Assembly (NCBI GenBank): GCA_963920705.1
Contig: OY987233.1
Location: 4,268,001-4,332,000, forward strand
Origin: Odiellus spinosus
Lineage: Eukaryota; Arthropoda; Arachnida; Opiliones; Phalangiidae
Length of the DNA stretch: 64,000 nucleotides
Direction of reading: 5' to 3'
This document shows positions 1-10,961 of this stretch, one piece after another (the first letter of the stretch is position 1; every line of letters starts with the position of its first letter). The position numbers were made by a program, and so were the translations under genes. The notes below the pieces were generated by a model that saw only the letters and a program-made list of their open reading frames with translations, ran no database searches and was not told where the DNA came from.

Positions 1-304
1 ACTTGGCGCGAAAAATAGAAGAAGCTCTTGGAGCATCAATAACTTCGGTTGTAAAATTAATGGTGGTGCCCTTCGGGCTCACCGGCCGCGATATGTTTAC
101 ACGGTGCGTAGTAAGGTCGGAGCGCGCGAGTAACGAAAAATAATTAAACGTGCATTTCTGAATGCGCGTCGCTACGCGACAAACAATAATTAATTCGGCG
201 TGTATCATGGTGTACCCTCGCGAAGGACTCTGCAAACCTCATCAACAGTACCGTAACTATATTCGACTTTTGTTTTAAGTTAGTTGAATTGTATTCAACT
301 CTTA

Positions 305-949
305 AGTCTGGTTTTCACGAGACCGAAATTTTAAGGCTGAATGTCGCATTTCCGCCGCGAAATTCCGTCCGTTTTCGCTTACGCGACGGCGATTGGTTTT
401 CACGTAACCATTTTTGGTGAACCGAAAATGTTTGGTTTTACGATTTTTAACAATTGTCTATGTCCTGTCCTTCATAGACATGTCTATGTCTATGTCTTCT
501 CCTAATTATATCATGTATCAGGTATTTACTCGGGTATTTAAATACATGCCCTTTGTAATTGTCCGAATTTCGTCCCTATACTGGACCAACAGTTATCCTT
601 CATGGTTGAGTCTTTATACTCTTTTAAACTCCCATCATAAAGAAATCTATGTTTCCTTATTTCTTCAATAAATTCTTCGTTGTCATCAGCTTTTTTCGAT
701 ACTTTCGACATTCGAGCGTCCGCCATTTAAAATCTACTCTAGAATCTCGGAAAACCTCGCCAACGACGAGATCTCGCGTGGGAAAATCCAGGGGTATGAT
801 TGGCTGCGGAAAGTTTCGGCCGCTAAAATATAGAACTTTTCTCTAGTCGCGCGGAAAGAGACTTTTCGTTTCGGCCCGCCGAAATATTTTCAGCCGCGGC
901 AAGTTTTCGCCCGGTTTTGCCTCAATTTCCGCCCCGTGAAAACCAGCCT
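305..949. mobile_element. Harbinger/PIF-type insertion inside the LTR, with MADF remnant
   Basis: The other LTR lacks this 645-bp block, so the empty site is known. The block starts AGTCTGGTTTTCACG and ends with the complement of AGGCTGGTTTTCACG, a 15-bp terminal inverted repeat with one mismatch. It is flanked by TTA at 302-304 and 950-952, the 3-bp target duplication typical of PIF/Harbinger elements. On the minus strand at 538-726 an open frame holds FIEEIRKH, FLYDGSLKEYKD and a CWSSIG segment, which fits the first two thirds of a MADF DNA-binding domain. Harbinger elements are known to encode a MADF/Myb-like second protein besides the DDE transposase. Too short to be autonomous; no transposase was seen. 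Confidence 0.8.
538..726 (-). pseudogene. MADF-domain fragment in the Harbinger insertion
   Basis: The 62-residue frame reads through a basic N-terminus and then a pattern typical of MADF (Adf-1 Myb/SANT-like) domains: an acidic EEFIEEIRKH helix, FLYD, then SLKEYKD and a CW pair. The family normally runs about 85 residues and is followed by a helix and a BESS or linker region. Here the frame stops soon after the second helix. It lies wholly inside the 645-bp transposon, so it is transposon-derived rather than a host gene. The start chosen is the first ATG of the open frame. Confidence 0.6.
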
Positions 950-1445
950 TTAGTCAGCCAACGCGCCTTGAATAACTTTCATAACCGTAATTGCCTTATG
1001 AGCATATTTTAATATTTTAATGAATTTAAGCCTAATGAGCTGTTTTTTTGGTTTAGTATCTAAATGCCTTATGTGCTAGATCTAATAATTTTTGTTAATG
1101 TTACCAATATCCTAATGAACACTTTGTCAGTATTTGTTTATGGAAGAACTGTTAGTATCAGTTCCATTTATGCATTGTTATAATTAAATATTTTCTTGGC
1201 AACCTTCAATCCTCTCTTAGTTTTTAAATTACCCTAATCTTTAATATAAATTCCCCTAGACAACAGTTTATTATTATTATTTTTATTTCGCCACCTCCCA
1301 ATAGTGAAAAGGTAGGCGAGACCCTGACCGTATTATTTTTTTAAACCTTGTAGCGAATATTTTATTTTAATCAAACCCTTAGCTTTAATTCGTTTCCTAC
1401 TTAATTTAATCTTTATTTAAACCTAGCCAAAAATATTTCGTTACA

Positions 1446-3855
1446 ATTGGGGGCCCCGCCGGGATCGTTAGATCATTTAATTATGTCAGTTAATGTCACA
1501 AAATTTTATAGTTTACCTTGTAGTAACATGGAGTTATTTCTTACAAGGAGAGACCATAATTTTCACGTGCAATTTTTAAGAAAAGACGATGTCTTCAGGG
1601 CTACAGCAATATGGCGCTTTTGTTGCCGGCTGTTTAGCTCGTACGCCTTATGTGTACATGTCCTTTTGTTAGGTTCATCGAATTGACATTAAGTAGTCTA
1701 TTAATTTGGTTGTGCGTTAGATTTTGGGCTTCTCTGAGTTTTATAGTTACATGTGTTATTAGTTAGTTTCCTCCCAGTTAAAATTTTTTTTTTAAAGTAT
1801 AGTTGCCGCTATGATTTTCAAGTGATAGTTTTTCTAAGTACCCTTTTAGCTTTTTAGCGTTTATACTATAAAGAACCGAACTTTTGTCTCCAGGTCTGCA
1901 TGCTATGATGCCTCTGTTCAGATCAAATATTTATGTATTTGCTCCCCTTATGTGGGTTCTAAGGATTGACATTGATAGTGAAAGTTTCTAGTTTTTCGTT
2001 TTGGGTTAATTTTTCTTAGTTTGAATTTTTTTTAAAAATCGTCTTATGGCACCAGTAATTGTTCTTCAACAGTTTTTTATCAGGGTATTATGTCCCTTAA
2101 CAAATAATAATTTCTATTTAATTTCCTTTAGAGGTTAGGTTTGCCCTTTAATTTTTTTAAAGTTTTCTTTCAAAATTTTAGAATGTTCCAAAAATTTTTT
2201 TTGTAGTTTACTCTCCCTTTGTAGGATAGTCGAAGTTTTTTTTTTTCTTTTTTTTTGTTGTAGTTTTGAATGCTTGCTCATAATGGCAAGTAAATAATTG
2301 TCCCCAACAATTTTTACCGTGAAGCTTTACTTTTTGGATTGTTTCACGTGTTCTTACCGGTGTTAATATGTAAATTCTGTATATAGTCATTTAATTGCCC
2401 TTAACTGTAAATATTAAAATTTTCTCCCCTTATTTTTTTTTTGCCAACTTTATCTAAGGATAATATATTTTTTTTTTGGTATGTTTCAAATTCCTTTAGT
2501 GTTTATTTCCTCATTTAGTGTATATTTTACTTTCCCTTTTAGTGTTTGAGTTTATTTTCCCATGTAATGTTTAGTTTAGTTTTCCGTTTAATGTGTAGTA
2601 AAAATTTTTTGTTAGTGTTAGTGGTAATTTTTTTTAGTGTTCGGTTAGTGTTAGTGTATTTCCTCGTTAACTGTTTAATTTCATGTTTAGGTACTTTGTA
2701 GTACGTATTTTTTTCTTGGTGTCTTCCCCTATCTTTAAATGTCAGATTTTACAATCTAAAGACTGAAGTTATAGGTGGCCAAAGCCCTAGAATTTAGCCG
2801 AGTGATAAACAAAGCCCAGGCGTTTTGATTAGCTTTATTCTTAGTAATAAAGGAAACTTAATCGATTTTTGATCCCCTGTGAGTGGTTATGGTTAACTCA
2901 ATTTAATTTTTATGTGCGCACATGTTATTGTTAGTGTCCTCCGTACTCCGTGGGACGTATAGCTAAAATAACGTTTATTTTTACCTTCAAGTGGTGGGTT
3001 AACTTTGAATTCCCCTTAGAGTATTGGGTTAACTCTAGTTTAAGACTCTTAAGTATCGTAAATACTGGCAGTTCTTTAATTTTTTTTCCCCCTTCAAGTA
3101 TTAGGTTAACTTGTTAATTATTTTTGTCCCTCTGAGTGGTAGGTTAGCTCTGATTTTAATTAAATTTGTTTGGTACCAATATTTTTTTTTATGCTGAGCT
3201 TTCAGTGTTATTTTTGTTTACATTCTAGCTAGTATATATTTTTTTTCGTTTTTGTGGTGCACCTTTATGTTATAGTTATTCATAGGATCCATTTACATTA
3301 TCTGTTATTTTAATATTATATTCTTCGTGTTGTTAGATATTTCCCTTTAATTTTTTATGTTACCTCGGGGTATGTCTCTCGAGGACGTTCGACGCTAGGT
3401 CGGGGAGAGTTGTAACGCCTAATTATCTTCATTTAAAATTATTTTATTATTCGTAAATAAATAAGTTCAGTATCCCTTTAAAATATTTCAATTCTATTCA
3501 TTTCTTAAATATTGCACCTGGTCGCACTTGTAAGGAAAGAAGGGAAAAACCATTTTGTCAAACTTGTTTAACGCTGGACGTTGCAAGCGCGACCGGTGGC
3601 TAATCCTCGCCCCTTACCCCTTTAACAATGCGAGGGTAGCTAGAAATAGAAAGGCTTCTGCAGGGCCTCTCCTATTCATGAATACCAGCTTAACCTATAC
3701 CTACTAGAACGTGTACTCTCTCTCGCCACCTAGTCGCCATGTTTCTTTTAAAACCCCAAATATTTTCTTTAACCCCCAAAGTTGAAGGTTGCCAAGCCTT
3801 GTCTATTGTATTATGTTTCTTTGGAATGTATATTTTTAAAAGTGTTTGTATAAAC
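1446..3855 (+). mobile_element. Internal region of the LTR element, no coding domain recognised
   Basis: About 2.4 kb between the two LTRs. It is T-rich, with many runs of 8-10 T and repeated TTTAGTGTTTAG-like stretches around 2500-2660. I recognise no gag, protease, reverse transcriptase, RNase H, integrase or envelope domain in any frame. Together with near-identical LTRs this suggests a short non-autonomous derivative (LARD-like) that was moved by proteins of a related element. Treated as a fossil; no reconstruction attempted. Confidence 0.6.
1447..1465 (+). promoter_or_regulatory. Primer-binding-site-like sequence of the LTR element
   Basis: The bases right after the 5' LTR read TTGGGGGC followed by CCCGCCGGGAT. 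This resembles the tRNA-Pro-type primer-binding sequence of retroviruses and related elements (TGGGGGC then TCGTCCGGGAT), differing at a few central bases. Position and sequence together support an LTR/internal border at 1445. The exact primer tRNA cannot be fixed by eye. Confidence 0.5.
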
Positions 3856-4776
3856 TGTAAAGTGTGTTTGCCACATTTCGGACACGTGTCCGAGATGATG
3901 TCATTTTCAAGGGCGACGATTGGTTAGTGCCCAGTTGGGTAATTTTGAGAACCACGTGCGCCCGTGGTTGATAAGCGCGACTTGGCGCGAAAAATAGAAG
4001 AAGCTCTTGGAGCATCAATAACTTCGGTTGTAAAATTAATGGTGGTGCCCTTCGGGCTCACCGGCCGCGATATGTTTACACGGTGCGTAGTAAGGTCGGA
4101 GCGCGCGAGTAACGAAAAATAATTAAACGTGCATTTCTGAATGCGCGTCGCTACGCGACAAACAATAATTAATTCGGCGTGTATCATGGTGTACCCTCGC
4201 GAAGGACTCTGCAAACCTCATCAACAGTACCGTAACTATATTCGACTTTTGTTTTAAGTTAGTTGAATTGTATTCAACTCTTAGTCAGCCAACGCGCCTT
4301 GAATAACTTTCATAACCGTAATTGCCTTATGAGCATATTTTAATATTTTAATGAATTTAAGCCTAATGAGCTGTTTTTTTGGTTTAGTATCTAAATGCCT
4401 TATGTGCTAGATCTAATAATTTTTGTTAATGTTACCAATATCCTAATGAACACTTTGTCAGTATTTGTTTATGGAAGAACTGTTAGTATCAGTTCCATTT
4501 ATGCATTGTTATAATTAAATATTTTCTTGGCAACCTTCAATCCTCTCTTAGTTTTTAAATTACCCTAATCTTTAATATAAATTCCCCTAGACAACAGTTT
4601 ATTATTATTATTTTTATTTCGCCACCTCCCAATAGTGAAAAGGTAGGCGAGACCCTGACCGTATTATTTTTTTAAACCTTGTAGCGAATATTTTATTTTA
4701 ATCAAACCCTTAGCTTTAATTCGTTTCCTACTTAATTTAATCTTTATTTAAACCTAGCCAAAAATATTTCGTTACA
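3856..4776 (+). mobile_element. 3' LTR of the LTR retrotransposon
   Basis: Bases 3980-4776 match the left LTR throughout, without the Harbinger block. The inferred start at 3856 is TGTAAAG and the end is CGTTACA, giving the expected TG...CA ends with a short TGTAA/TTACA inverted repeat. The length would then be about 920 bp. The start is inferred from these ends, because the matching part of the left LTR lies outside the window. The right flank begins TAGTA, which should be repeated left of the element if it is the target duplication. Confidence 0.7.
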
Positions 4777-5598
4777 TAGTAAACTAGGGTTGTGTCCTCA
4801 CCTTTCTACCACAAAAATAATCATTTAACCATTATAGTCTGCGAATACAAATCAATTGACGTTTAGCTCGATAATGTTAAAGATAGGCCACATCGTTGGA
4901 TTCGACAATGGAGTAGACTGTCTTCCCCACCTGAAATCAGTTGAAATTTTGAATATTAGTAGACACACGATAGATAAAGATTCTGGGAAAATATCGTTTT
5001 GTAACTGCCATGGGATTTTCTCAGCAACGATTTATATTACCCAGAATTTTGACATAATTTGAGGTGCGGAAGCTCAAAATGCCTGTAAAAGTGTTCAACC
5101 TGCCGAACAACAAAGTTTTGCAGCAAAGCAAATTCAAGGAGCGAGGCACAGACTATACAGCTAACTCGTATAGTCTTTGTGTTCTGAAAAAACAAAGAGA
5201 AATAACACCGCAAAAGTATACTGTAGTGGTTTTTATTAAGAAACGCATTATGAGTAATTAGACGATCTTTTGGAAAGTTGATATCGTGGGTGTCGATCTT
5301 TTGGAAAGTTGATATCGTGGGTGTCGATCTTTTGGAAATTTTATATCGTGGCTTTCGATCACCAGAGAAATTTTCGTTATTTTGGGTAATCTGTAACGTG
5401 ACTTTATTTACGTTGATTGCTTTATAAATTTTTTATTCAATCTTTTAGGTATAGTAGTAAATTATATTACGAAATATGTTGCGATGAAGAATATGCATTG
5501 AGCTAATAGAGAAAAATTCGTCAAATTGTGTACTTAAGTCAGCTCCCTCTTTCCCTGGGGCCTTACGCCTTGGAGAAGAGTATAAAGATGGGCGAGGC
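4777..5598. other. Gene-less stretch with a short 31-bp tandem repeat
   Basis: No gene is supported here. Open frames at 4856-5062 and 5064-5261 have no recognisable domain or splice context. At about 5263-5355 a 31-bp unit (CGATCTTTTGGAAAGTTGAT and 11 more bases) is present roughly three times, the last copy diverged. Confidence 0.5.
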
Positions 5599-5602
5599 TT
5601 AA

Positions 5603-6048
5603 AGGGAGGGTGAAGAGGAAAATCGATTCTTCTACTAATTATAAGACATATCCGCGTAGTTAATCATTCGTGAAATACATCACAATGATTTTAAAAATCA
5701 AAATAGATCCTGATTTCATTGATCTCTCAATCCAACCAATCGCGTAACGCCCTGCCTTCCAGCGAACAAAATACTCGTGGCACGCTCTATGTCGCACGCC
5801 ACGTTTTGTCCCTTCGCGTGCATTTTTTATCACATCTCGCGCCATAATTGCGCTTGACATAGCGCGTGCCACGAATATTTTGATCGATGGAAGGCAGGGC
5901 GTTACGCGATTGGTTGGAGGGAGAGATTAATCAAATCTGTATCTATTTTGATTTTTATAATCATTGGGATATATTTCACGAATGATTAATTACGCTGATA
6001 TGTCAAATTATAAGCAAAACACTTGATTTTTTTCTCTTCACCCTCACT
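5603..6048. mobile_element. MITE L: 446-bp palindromic TTAA element
   Basis: The two halves are inverted copies of each other over most of the length, for example GCGTAACGCCCTGCCTTCCA near 5744 and its complement near 5885. The ends read AGGGAGGGTGAAGAGG and, inverted, AGTGAGGGTGAAGAGA. TTAA flanks both sides (5599-5602 and 6049-6052), as in piggyBac-type and other TTAA-targeting transposons. No coding capacity was seen. An open frame at 5660-5872 lies inside one arm and is not a gene. Confidence 0.75.
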
Positions 6049-6052
6049 TTAA

Positions 6053-7430
6053 AGCTCAGGCTCTCATATTTTCCGGGCCTAGATAGAAGTTTTGTTATAT
6101 CTCGTCTATAATAGATGGGGTAAGATCTAATCCCGTACGTAGCGAGAGCCGCTATCTAGGAGCGTGAAGCGAGAATAAGAAAGACTCGGGCGACGGGCCA
6201 ACTAGCTAAAGGAAGTGACAGTTATCCTGTTAGAGCATAACAGTCTGTCACCTTGGCTAACTGCTTAGCGGTGATTCCTAATTCCTTCTTTTCGCTTTGT
6301 TGCGCCTATACTCCGCCTTCCTTTCCTCCCGTAGCTCCCAAAACCTTTCCTTATAGGCTTACTTCTAAGGGACAACGTTGAAAAGACGTAACGCACGCCG
6401 AAACGGGTTTACGCCGCTTTATATAAACTCAACCCGTATATAAAGCGAGCGAAGCAATCTATATCCTTCCACGCTTCTTATTCTTCAACGACTAACGTCA
6501 CTTAGCACCGAATCCTAATGTAAACAGGGAGAATAAACCAAAGTAGAAGAATAACTTAAGAAGTTTATGAAATTTTCAATAATATACTCTTTATCCTGTT
6601 AAAAGTAATGGTTCTCAGTCACCTTAGTTCTAAATAAAACTATTTTATAGATCATTTATAATTTTATGAATATTTATCTCCGTGAGATATGTCTTTAAAA
6701 ATGCCCCTCTCCGTGAGATATGTCTTTAAAAATGCCCCTCTCCGTGAGATATGTCTTGAAAAATGCCCCTCTCCACACGTGAGATACATCTTTGAAAGTT
6801 TACAAACATATTCGACGACATTTAGTCAATATTAAGTCTGAACAAATTGGCTATGAATTTGAATATTTGCATAAGAGAATTCTACTAGTTTTCTTTATCC
6901 TCTGTGTAACAAGGAAAGAATTGCCTTTATAATGTACTGTTTTGTGTCATGTCATAAGAGGGGACGATATAGCTCAGTTTCATCTCTCACTTCTCGTATC
7001 CAATTCGTCTTCTAGACACCTCCGGCAAAGGCCACGATGCAAGATGAAATGTTCCGTGTTAGTATTAATGAAGAAAGCATTTTGGGGGGGCTTTGGGTTG
7101 AACGAATAAATGCCTAAACCCATACTTAACAACGAGGATCTTTTGGGTTGAGACTCGCGAGATCATGGAGTAGAGGATTACCTTGACTCAATCTGTAACT
7201 ATGTTACAGTCTGCTACTATTGGTTAAATATTATATCACAAGATGATTAATTGGAATCCCTTATACTGTTTATTATTGCCAATGATATTATCATTTCTGA
7301 TATTGATATACATAATCAGATTTTTCTTTTTTGTAGCAAGATAAAATATTTGGTAACGAGATTTCTCCCCTCCAAAATAAGAAGAGATCTTATATCTCGA
7401 TAAGTTACTTCAACTTTTATCAAGTAAACT
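6053..7430. other. Gene-less stretch
   Basis: No coding domain recognised. It contains the 32-bp minisatellite at 6676-6800 and an imperfect inverted pair (AGCGTGAAGCGAGAATAAGA near 6160 and its rough complement near 6470). The pair suggests another diverged palindromic element of about 350 bp, but its ends could not be set. Confidence 0.4.
6676..6800. repeat. 32-bp minisatellite, about four units
   Basis: The unit CTCCGTGAGATATGTCTTTA plus AAAATGCCCCT repeats head to tail three times and then decays (CTCCACACGTGAGATACATC). No function is evident. Confidence 0.8.
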
Positions 7431-8570
7431 GCGTTCATACTAGGCCTTAGAATCGATTTAAACCGTTTCAAAACGTTTCACACGAGTCTTGTGAACGGGA
7501 AAACGTCATTTCTCCAATCGATTTGATTCGATTTCTCGAAACTGCTTCGGAAACCAATTTCATACCTATTTGGTTTCAACAACCGATAGACGAAGCTTCA
7601 ATAAATCGATTTATAAACTTAACGCGTGAACACGTGACGCTAAGTTATTTTTATCACGAAAATTGCGTTCATACTAGGCCTTGGAATCGATTTAAACCGT
7701 TCCAAACGTTTCGCTAGAGTCTTGTGAACGGGAACACGTCATTTCTCCAATCGATTTGATTCGATTTCTCGAAACTGCTTCGGAAACCAATTTCATACCT
7801 ATTTGGTTTCAACAACCGATAGATGAAGCTACGATAAATCAATTTATAAACTTAACGCGTGAACACGTGACGCTAGGTTATTTTTATCACGTAAATTGCG
7901 TTCATATTAGGCCTTGAAATCGATTTACACCGTCCCAAACGTTTCACAGGAGTCGTGTGAACGGGAAACCGTCTTTTCTCGATCGATTTGAATTGATTTC
8001 TCGAAACTGCTTCGAGAACCAGTTTCATACCTATTGGGTTTCAACAACCGATAGATGAAGCTACGATAAATCAATTTATAAACTTAACGCGTGAACACGT
8101 GACGCTAGGTTATTTTTATCACGTAAATTGCGTTCATATTAGGCCTTGAAATCGATTTACACCGTCCCAAACGTTTCACAGGAGTCGTGTGAACGGGAAA
8201 CCGTCTTTTCTCGATCGATTTGAATTGATTTCTCGAAACTGCTTCGGGAACCAGTTTCATACCTATTTGGTTTCAACAACCGATAGATGAAGCTACGATA
8301 AATCAATTTATAAACTTAACGCGTGAACACGTGACGCTAGGTTATTTTTATCACGTAAATTGCGTTCATATTAGGCCTTGAAATCGATTTACACCGTCCC
8401 AAACGTTTCACAGGAGTCGTGTGAACGGGAAACCGTCTTTTCTCGATCGATTTGAATTGATTTCTCGAAACTGCTTCGAGAACCAGTTTCATACCTATTT
8501 GGTTTCAACAACCGATAGATGAAGCTACGATAAATCAATTTATAAACTTAACGCGTGAACACGTGACGCT
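7431..8570. repeat. 232-bp satellite, about five units
   Basis: GCGTTCATA recurs at 7431, 7665, 7898, 8130 and 8362, giving unit lengths of 234, 233, 232 and 232 bp. Units 3-5 are nearly identical, whereas units 1 and 2 are more diverged, as expected when the array grows from one side. Each unit carries ATCGATTT-rich segments and a GCGTGAACACGTGACGCT segment. An apparent reading frame inside unit 1 is not conserved as a frame and is not a gene. Confidence 0.9.
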
Positions 8571-8624
8571 TAAAACGATTCCTGGCGATTTGAATATCGG
8601 TTTGATTTTACCATTTCAAATCGA

Positions 8625-9067
8625 TTAAAGGGAGAATGCAACCTAATTACAAGTGATTTTTTTATCGATTCCTTATCGTTTAAATAGGCCTAATTTAACC
8701 GATAAAAAGTTTACAATACAAATATTAAACTAGAAATAAATTTAAAACTTACCCTGAAAATAGGCTTAGGGGGATTCATGGAGATCCTGAATTGCGTCCG
8801 TGTAAGGTCTAGCGACCAATGAGCAAAGGCCCGTCGTTCACGCGAGATCTCCACGAGACTTACGTCGCGTGCGATTGGTCGCTAGACCTTACACGCGAGG
8901 AAATCAGGAGCTCCATGAATCCCACTAAGCCTATTTTCAGGGTAAGTTTTAAATTTATTTCTAGTTTAATATTTGTTTGTAAATTTTTTAAATAGTGGAT
9001 TAGGCCTATTTAAACAATAAGGAATCGATAAAATAACACTTGTTGTTAGGTTGCATCCTCCCTTTAA
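8625..9067. mobile_element. MITE family A, copy 1 (best full-length copy)
   Basis: This ~440-bp fold-back element starts TTAAAGGGAGAATGCAACCT and ends with the inverted AGGTTGCATCCTCCCTTTAA. The arms run inward for about 200 bp, including TTATCGATTCCTTATCG-like ends, GAAATAAATTTAAAACTTAC and AATAGGCTTAG, down to a centre near 8850. TTAA at both ends fits a TTAA target duplication (piggyBac-like or another TTAA family). Other copies lie at 19,939, 21,350, 23,212, 41,097, 45,595, 51,417, 53,140 and 56,404. No coding sequence. Confidence 0.85.
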
Positions 9068-9689
9068 GAGGTTAGCATTTCACCTGGTACTAAAATCCTC
9101 GGCAATATCCTATAGATTTCCCGCCATTTTTAATTTAATTTTTTCTAAGATAATTGTGGTAAATGTTTCAGTGTTAGAAACTTTGCAGAATCGTAAATTC
9201 TGTCTTGATTTATCGTTTCAAGACATGATATTTTTTAAGGCCTATTTTCTTCACTTTTTTTTGAAGAAGTAGTTGACATTTGAAACGATCTCTTTCATCA
9301 CTCCTCTGTGTAGAAGGAACAGAAAAAAAAACTTCCATCGTAAGATAGATCAAAAGGTTGAAACGCTTGGACTGTTTTCTTGGCTCTCTGAATTATTTTT
9401 GGCTTAAACCCGAGTGAGGAAGCTTTTAGAAGAACCTTCTCTCTTGGAGGATAAATAGAGGGAGTTAACCCTACTTTAGTGTTTAGTTGGCGCGTCCATA
9501 TTCTTACTACGCGCGTGTGACGTAGTTTATTTCAGGAGCATAAATAATTAAATTAATTAATTTTAATACGAAAGATGGGAATTTCTAGATTAAGTACTTT
9601 TACGAAAACGACCGCGCGAAATCGACCTTATCACTGGTGCCAGAACAAGCGAGAACCAACTGTAGACTTCATACAATAGCGAAATCACG
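9068..9689. other. Gene-less stretch
   Basis: AT-rich, with no supported gene. An open frame at 9051-9272 overlaps the end of the MITE and shows no domain. Confidence 0.4.
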
Positions 9690-9885
9690 CGACCATAGTG
9701 AAGACGTAGTATTACGGGGAATATTTATTTTAAAAATTTCGAAAGTGGCGAGTATAAGTATTTTTACTGTCGCTGTAATTTTGTTCTATGACTTGTGTAT
9801 ATATTTTGAATCGTTTTTTAACGAGCTTTCCGAAAATGTTACTCAATTTCCATTTGGAGTTCATGAAAAATGAGAGTGTATAGTT
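9690..9885. repeat. Dispersed repeat family J, copy 1
   Basis: A block from GACGTAGTATTACGGGGA through TTTTAACGAGCTTTCCGAAA to TTCATGAAAAA is shared with 61,280-61,478. Its end is also shared with 10,328-10,412 and 57,540-57,646. It shows no clear terminal inverted repeat and no supported coding. It is probably an old transposon derivative. Confidence 0.6.
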
Positions 9886-10327
9886 TCGAAACTAAAGTTA
9901 CCCTAGCCCCATTCTACGTGATCACGGTTTTTCTACCAACATTCAGTTTGGGGATCTTGACTGACACCTTGTCTCTATTCGAGAACTGTCAGTCGGCTAC
10001 ACCTTCTAAAGTTCCTCCAAGCTCCCTCCAAAATTCGAAGGAAGGAAAGGAACCAAATTAATAGACAGTCTTCTTATCGTGACAAGGACCTTATTGCGTG
10101 ATAAATACACCGGTACTAAGCATGCAAAACGAACCTTCACTATATAACTTCCCCTATGATGAATTGCAAGGAAAAGTAATAAAAATAGGCACGATTTGGA
10201 TTATTTTCCGTCTTATTCGTTGGATACTTTTTGATACAAGGTTAGTAAAGAGACAGATTAAGCGAACTCCGCCAAGCCACGTGACTGTTTGGAATCCTGG
10301 CTTGATTTCCAGAACGCAACTGACAAA

Positions 10328-10412
10328 GATATTGAATCGTTTTTCGACGTTTTTACCCAAAATGCTACTCGATTTCCATTCTAAAATTTTATGAAAGATT
10401 TATAACAGCTTC
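10328..10412. repeat. Family J, copy 2 (right part only)
   Basis: ATTGAATCGTTTTTCGACG, CAAAATGCTACTCGATTTCC and the closing CAGCTTCACTTTA match the right part of family J. Confidence 0.5.
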
Positions 10413-10960
10413 ACTTTATAATTAGATGATAATTAGTTCAAATATTCGCTCAATTATTTTAATATCCCTGGCCAAAAAGTGTGGTCCTCAATTATTTTTT
10501 TTATTCCGTAATAAAATAATGACGAAGAAGGATTAGGTTTCGGTTGTCGTCATAGTCCGTACGGTTCGGTTTATCCAACTTGTCTCGTTTCGGTCGTCGC
10601 CTCCTAGACTTCTGAGGTTCTGGGTCGGTAATTTGTCGAGGTCGGCGTATTTCTCTTTTGTGGTCGCGTAATAGGATGGGTGCGTGCTCGCGGTGGTAAG
10701 GGGCAGGTAGGTGGCAGGGTCCCCATTTGTATCAGGGGACATTAACTTTCATTAAATTACTGGTCAGACTGCCACGTAGGATGACCACTAACGAAAAATA
10801 AAATAAAGAGTCGGAGGATATATGAACCGTCGTAGATAAGGTGCCGCCACAAGTTACAGTTGAATCGTATGGATTATATGATAAAATTCTGTAGATTTGA
10901 TGTAACAAGAGTCACACCAACTTAGAGCTGTATTGGCTGTTGACCTTTCTATTATAGATA
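10413..10960. other. Gene-less stretch with one orphan open frame
   Basis: On the minus strand 10,533-10,742 is open for 69 codons and is more GC-rich than its surroundings (YLPLTTASTHPSYY, then LDKLPTQNLRSLGG). I recognise no domain and no flanking splice pair I trust, so it is noted but not called a gene. Confidence 0.3.
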
Positions 10961-10961
10961 C

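Larger units (their letters stand above)
1..1445 (+). mobile_element. 5' LTR of an LTR retrotransposon (cut by window edge)
   Basis: This stretch, without the insertion at 305-949, repeats at 3980-4776. The shared parts have the same length in both copies (304 and 493 bp), and I saw no mismatch when reading them side by side. It ends in TTACA directly before a primer-binding-like sequence, as expected of an LTR. The true start lies left of the window. Identical LTRs imply a recent insertion, because the two LTRs of a retrotransposon are identical when it integrates. This is a fossil copy; the family is probably Gypsy/Ty3-like but is not proven, since no coding domain was recognised. Confidence 0.8.

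Noticed and set aside
7523-7717. 64-codon frame in the 232-bp satellite
   Set aside because: The frame is not kept in the other satellite units.
10533-10742. 69-codon minus-strand frame in a GC-richer patch
   Set aside because: No recognisable domain and no paired splice sites.
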